Both the position numbers and the translations under genes were made by a program. A stretch of 6,653 nt of DNA, taken from contig CAILWD010000184.1 of NCBI GenBank assembly GCA_903837815.1, forward strand, positions 1 to 6,653, in the 5' to 3' direction. Each line of letters begins with the position of its first letter. The stretch's first letter is position 1. The notes beneath the pieces were generated by a model, which made no database searches, was not told where the DNA came from, and worked only from the letters and a program-made list of their open reading frames with translations. Below are positions 4,499 through 6,653 of this stretch, piece after piece. Source of the stretch: an uncultured Chloroflexota bacterium. Lineage in GTDB: Bacteria > Chloroflexota > Anaerolineae > Anaerolineales > Villigracilaceae.

Positions 4499-5392
4499 TC
4501 AGGCGGTCAGTCCCACCTGACGGGCATCGAAATATTCCAGCACTTCATTGAACTTGTTGTAGATCGAGCGATGAACTTCGTCGAAGACGATCAAGTCAAA
4601 GAAGGCAGGCGAGAATTGCTCGAAGATATTGCTCAGCGTTTGGAGCGTCACCGCATACAGGCGTTTGGTGGTATCGAAATCATAAGTGCGTAATCGCGTA
4701 CAAGGCTCTTGCGGCAGGAACTTCTCGAAACCGTCTTCCTTTGCCTGATCCACCAGCGCGTCGCGGTCTGCCACGAACAAAATCCGCCGCGCCTGATTGG
4801 AGCGCATGAACACGTCAATCAAGCCCATTGTGGTGCGGGTCTTGCCTGTCCCTGTTGCCATGACGATCAAGGCTTTACGTTTGCCGTTGGCAAAGGCTTC
4901 GCCCACACGTCGAATCGCTTCGTGCTGGTAGGAACGGTCAACGATTTGGTTATTGATCTCCACCGAACTGAGCGGTTTTGCATTCTGACGAATGTAGAGC
5001 AGGTTCTCCAGGTCTTCGCGCGTGAAGAACCCGAACACTTCCCGCTTCGGTGCATGTCCCACATCCACGAAATGGATTTCCAGTCCGTTGGCTAAAAAGC
5101 CGAACGGACGGAAACCTTGGTGTTTCTCGATCTCGGTTACGTAGTGTGTGAGTTGTGCTTCTGCCAAACGGACATCCACAGAGGTCTTCTTGGCTTCGAC
5201 CACCGCGAGAATATCCCCATTTTCGCGCAGTAAAATGTAATCAGAAATCCCATTCCACGGCTTGGCATCGTAGCCGTCTACGGGGATTTCGATCTTCACC
5301 TTGGAGTGGTCGCGCAGATACCAGCCCGCCTGTTCCAGTTGCGGGTCAATCATTTGCTTGCGGGTTTGGTCTTCGCTGATTTGTCGAGGCAT
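4499..5392 (-). pseudogene. hsdR: HsdR N-terminal fragment (type I restriction endonuclease subunit), truncated
   Basis: The motor and nuclease subunit of a type I restriction enzyme, reduced to 297 residues of an expected 750-1000. From ATG 5392 (AGAG 7 nt upstream; a TTG six codons earlier is an alternative) the nuclease domain is intact: Asp51 in SDYILL, EAKK with Glu66 and Lys68, and the QLTHY element (80-84). The helicase follows: a Q-type YQHEAIR (155-161), Walker A ATGTGKT (179-185), LFVADRDALVDQ (205-216) and the DEVH box (271-274). The frame ends at GLTA, exactly at motif III (normally GLTATP), with TGA 4501-4499. The second RecA domain and the C-terminal subunit-binding region are absent, so translocation and cleavage by the complex should be lost. 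The reading frame that remains is clean, so the truncation looks recent or the stub is tolerated. hsdM lies downstream on the same strand. Confidence 0.9.
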
Positions 5393-5490
5393 GGTTATTC
5401 TCTGTGTCAACTCTGTTTCAAAAATCCACCTGCGTTTAGGTTGGCATAAGCGCCAGAGTTTGCCTGCGTGGGATTCCCCACTCCCCGCCT

Positions 5491-5496
5491 ATTATA
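5491..5496 (-). promoter_or_regulatory. Possible -10 element for hsdR
   Basis: On the - strand this hexamer reads TATAAT exactly, about 100 nt upstream of the hsdR ATG. No good -35 hexamer stands 16-18 bp further up (CGTAAA at the 17-bp spacing), so the call is weak. Confidence 0.3.
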
Positions 5497-5500
5497 CGAC

Positions 5501-5629
5501 ATGAAATTTGGAGTTTACGGGCGGATTTCCACCCGTAGCGAAGTTATCCAAACAGCGGGTACCGCCGCACAACAAGAGTTATATAACGCAAATATCTCCC
5601 TGGCAAAGGGGGCTAAAATGCAAAACTAG
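5501..5629 (+). CDS. Doubtful 42-codon ORF between hsdR and the OYE gene
   Basis: ATG 5501 opens a frame reading MKFGVYGRISTRSEVIQ... to TAG 5627-5629. The opening vaguely resembles the N-terminus of serine recombinases (xYxRVST) or of some F420-type oxidoreductases, but 42 residues with no other motif do not decide. There is no Shine-Dalgarno sequence, and the stop overlaps the 3' end of the convergent oxidoreductase gene. It may be a remnant of a larger gene cut by the same events that broke the restriction locus, or chance. Confidence 0.2.
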   Translation: MKFGVYGRISTRSEVIQTAGTAAQQELYNANISLAKGAKMQN

Positions 5630-6653
5630 AAAGCGCGCAAGTATTGCGGTGGGATGGGCGCAGGCTGTTTGAGCCTCTGCGCAGCGTGCAGCGCCCAATA
5701 TGGATCGCGCAGCATTTCGCGTCCCAGCAAGACCAGATCGGCGCGTCCGTTGCGGATGATTTCGTCTGCCTGTTCGGGGGCGGTGATCAAGCCCACTGCC
5801 GCGGTTTGGATGTCCGCGCCATGCCGAAGGGTTTCGGAGATGGGGACTTGGTAACCCGCTCCCAGCGGGATTTGGGCTTGCGCCACTCCGCCTCCAGACG
5901 AGCAGTCGATCAGGTCAACACCTTCAAGTTTGAGACGCCGCGCCAACTCCACCGAATCATCCACGCTCCAGCCGCCATCCGCCCAATCTGTGCCCGAGAT
6001 GCGGACGGTCAGCGGGAGGCGTTCATTCCAAACCTCACGGACAGCGCGGACAGTCTCCAACAGGAATCGGATGCGGTTCTCGAAACTGCCGCCATATTCA
6101 TCTGTCCGCTGATTGGAGAGGGGCGAGTAGAAACTGTGAAGCAGGTAGCCATGCGCCGCGTGGATTTCGAGCCATTCAAAGCCCGCAGTCAGCACACGCG
6201 CAGCCGCCGTACGGAATGAATCCTGAATTTGATGAATCTCATCCACGCTCAATTCATGCGGGACTTCGTAATCATCATTGAAAGCAATCGGGCTGGGACC
6301 AACGCCCTGCCAGGATGGCAGTTCGTCGGGCTGGCGCGGTTTCCCAATATTCCACGGACGCCGCGAGCCAGCCTTCCTGCCTGCGTGGGCAATTTGAATC
6401 CCAGGGACGGTGCCGCTATTTTTGATGGCGCGGGTCACGCGCGTGAGCGGCTCGATGTGCTCATCTGACCAGAGGCCAACATCGTAGGGAGTGATTCTTC
6501 CAATCGGGTCAACGGCGGTGGCCTCGGCTATGATCAGCCCTGCGCCGCCTGCCGCGCGGGCTCCCAGATGAATCACCTGCCAATCGTTGGAGAATCCATC
6601 GGAGTAGCTGTACATGCACATCGGCGAGACGCCAATGCGGTTACGCAAGGTGA
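5626..6653 (-). CDS. namA: Old Yellow Enzyme family NADPH dehydrogenase, YqjM/NamA class (5' partial)
   Basis: FMN-dependent ene-reductase predicted to use NADPH to reduce activated C=C bonds of enones and similar electrophiles in the cytosol. At least 340 residues are visible. The frame continues to the right edge with TLRNRIGVSPMCMYS, which in Bacillus YqjM lies about 15-20 residues after the start, so the real start is outside and the TTG at 6648 is only an internal codon. Counting from that codon: SPMCMYS carries Cys11 (the redox-tuning cysteine of this class) and Tyr13; EATAV (42-46) and GIQIAHAGRKA (83-93) line the flavin; IHAAHGYLLHSF (162-173) holds the substrate-binding His163 and His166 and Tyr168; NQRTDEYGGSFENR (179-192) is the family signature; LLGREMLRDPYWA (308-319) is the FMN phosphate loop with Arg310. 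The protein ends PPQYLRAF, as expected. It appears monocistronic here and convergent with nothing certain; no strong terminator follows. Physiological substrate unknown. Confidence 0.9.
   Translation of the reverse strand, partial: TLRNRIGVSPMCMYSYSDGFSNDWQVIHLGARAAGGAGLIIAEATAVDPIGRITPYDVGLWSDEHIEPLTRVTRAIKNSGTVPGIQIAHAGRKAGSRRPWNIGKPRQPDELPSWQGVGPSPIAFNDDYEVPHELSVDEIHQIQDSFRTAAARVLTAGFEWLEIHAAHGYLLHSFYSPLSNQRTDEYGGSFENRIRFLLETVRAVREVWNERLPLTVRISGTDWADGGWSVDDSVELARRLKLEGVDLIDCSSGGGVAQAQIPLGAGYQVPISETLRHGADIQTAAVGLITAPEQADEIIRNGRADLVLLGREMLRDPYWALHAAQRLKQPAPIPPQYLRAF

Noticed and set aside
3680..5500. Active defence island or new anti-phage system
   Set aside because: All recognisable parts are truncated type I restriction genes and transposase or REP debris. 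No intact effector or sensor gene is present.
5644..6219. + strand frame of 191 codons opposite the OYE gene
   Set aside because: It is antisense to a well-supported flavin oxidoreductase and its translation matches no family I know.

Overview
The window looks like chromosomal DNA of a free-living anaerobic or facultative bacterium, most likely a Chloroflexota member of the Anaerolineae type. That placement is inference from three things: protein style, moderately high G+C, and abundant short repeats after stop codons and REP-like palindromes in the gaps. No marker gene here fixes the taxonomy.

Left part (1-3678, all + strand). The window opens inside an electron transfer flavoprotein alpha subunit gene (etfA, start lost beyond the left edge), which ends at an intrinsic terminator. 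A gap of about 280 bp follows, with a plausible promoter and a second, very strong terminator-like hairpin placed just upstream of the next start codon. Then come adoK, a PfkB-family adenosine kinase resembling the mycobacterial enzyme, and ahcY, an S-adenosylhomocysteine hydrolase of the Thermotoga/archaeal-like kind. Together they form a compact SAH-recycling unit: AhcY splits SAH into homocysteine and adenosine, and AdoK phosphorylates the adenosine to AMP. This keeps the reversible AhcY reaction running and relieves product inhibition of methyltransferases. The unit ends at a strong GNRA-loop terminator. Each of the three + strand genes has a short tandem array starting 4-7 nt after its stop codon. 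After etfA and ahcY the unit is the same (GTAAACAA-like) and abuts the terminator.

Middle part (3680-5500). This is a graveyard of a type I restriction-modification locus read on the - strand, with remnants still in the order hsdR, hsdM, hsdS. The hsdR remnant keeps the nuclease domain and helicase motifs I and II but stops at motif III. The hsdM remnant keeps only about 59 N-terminal codons. The hsdS remnant is a putative 16-codon C-terminal tail. REP-type palindromes, a C-terminal fragment of a REP-associated (Y1/RAYT) transposase and a dispersed repeat sit at the junctions. Two palindromes flanking the transposase fragment differ by a base-pair-preserving change, and a 92-bp element with 15-bp perfect inverted repeats closes the cluster on the left.

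Right part (5500-6653, - strand). A nearly complete Old Yellow Enzyme-family NADPH dehydrogenase (YqjM/NamA class) runs off the right edge. A 42-codon + strand ORF between hsdR and this gene is doubtful.

I see no rRNA, tRNA or CRISPR array. The most interesting structures are the REP-RAYT cluster replacing parts of the restriction locus and the stop-codon-proximal repeat arrays. Neither proves a wholly new system.
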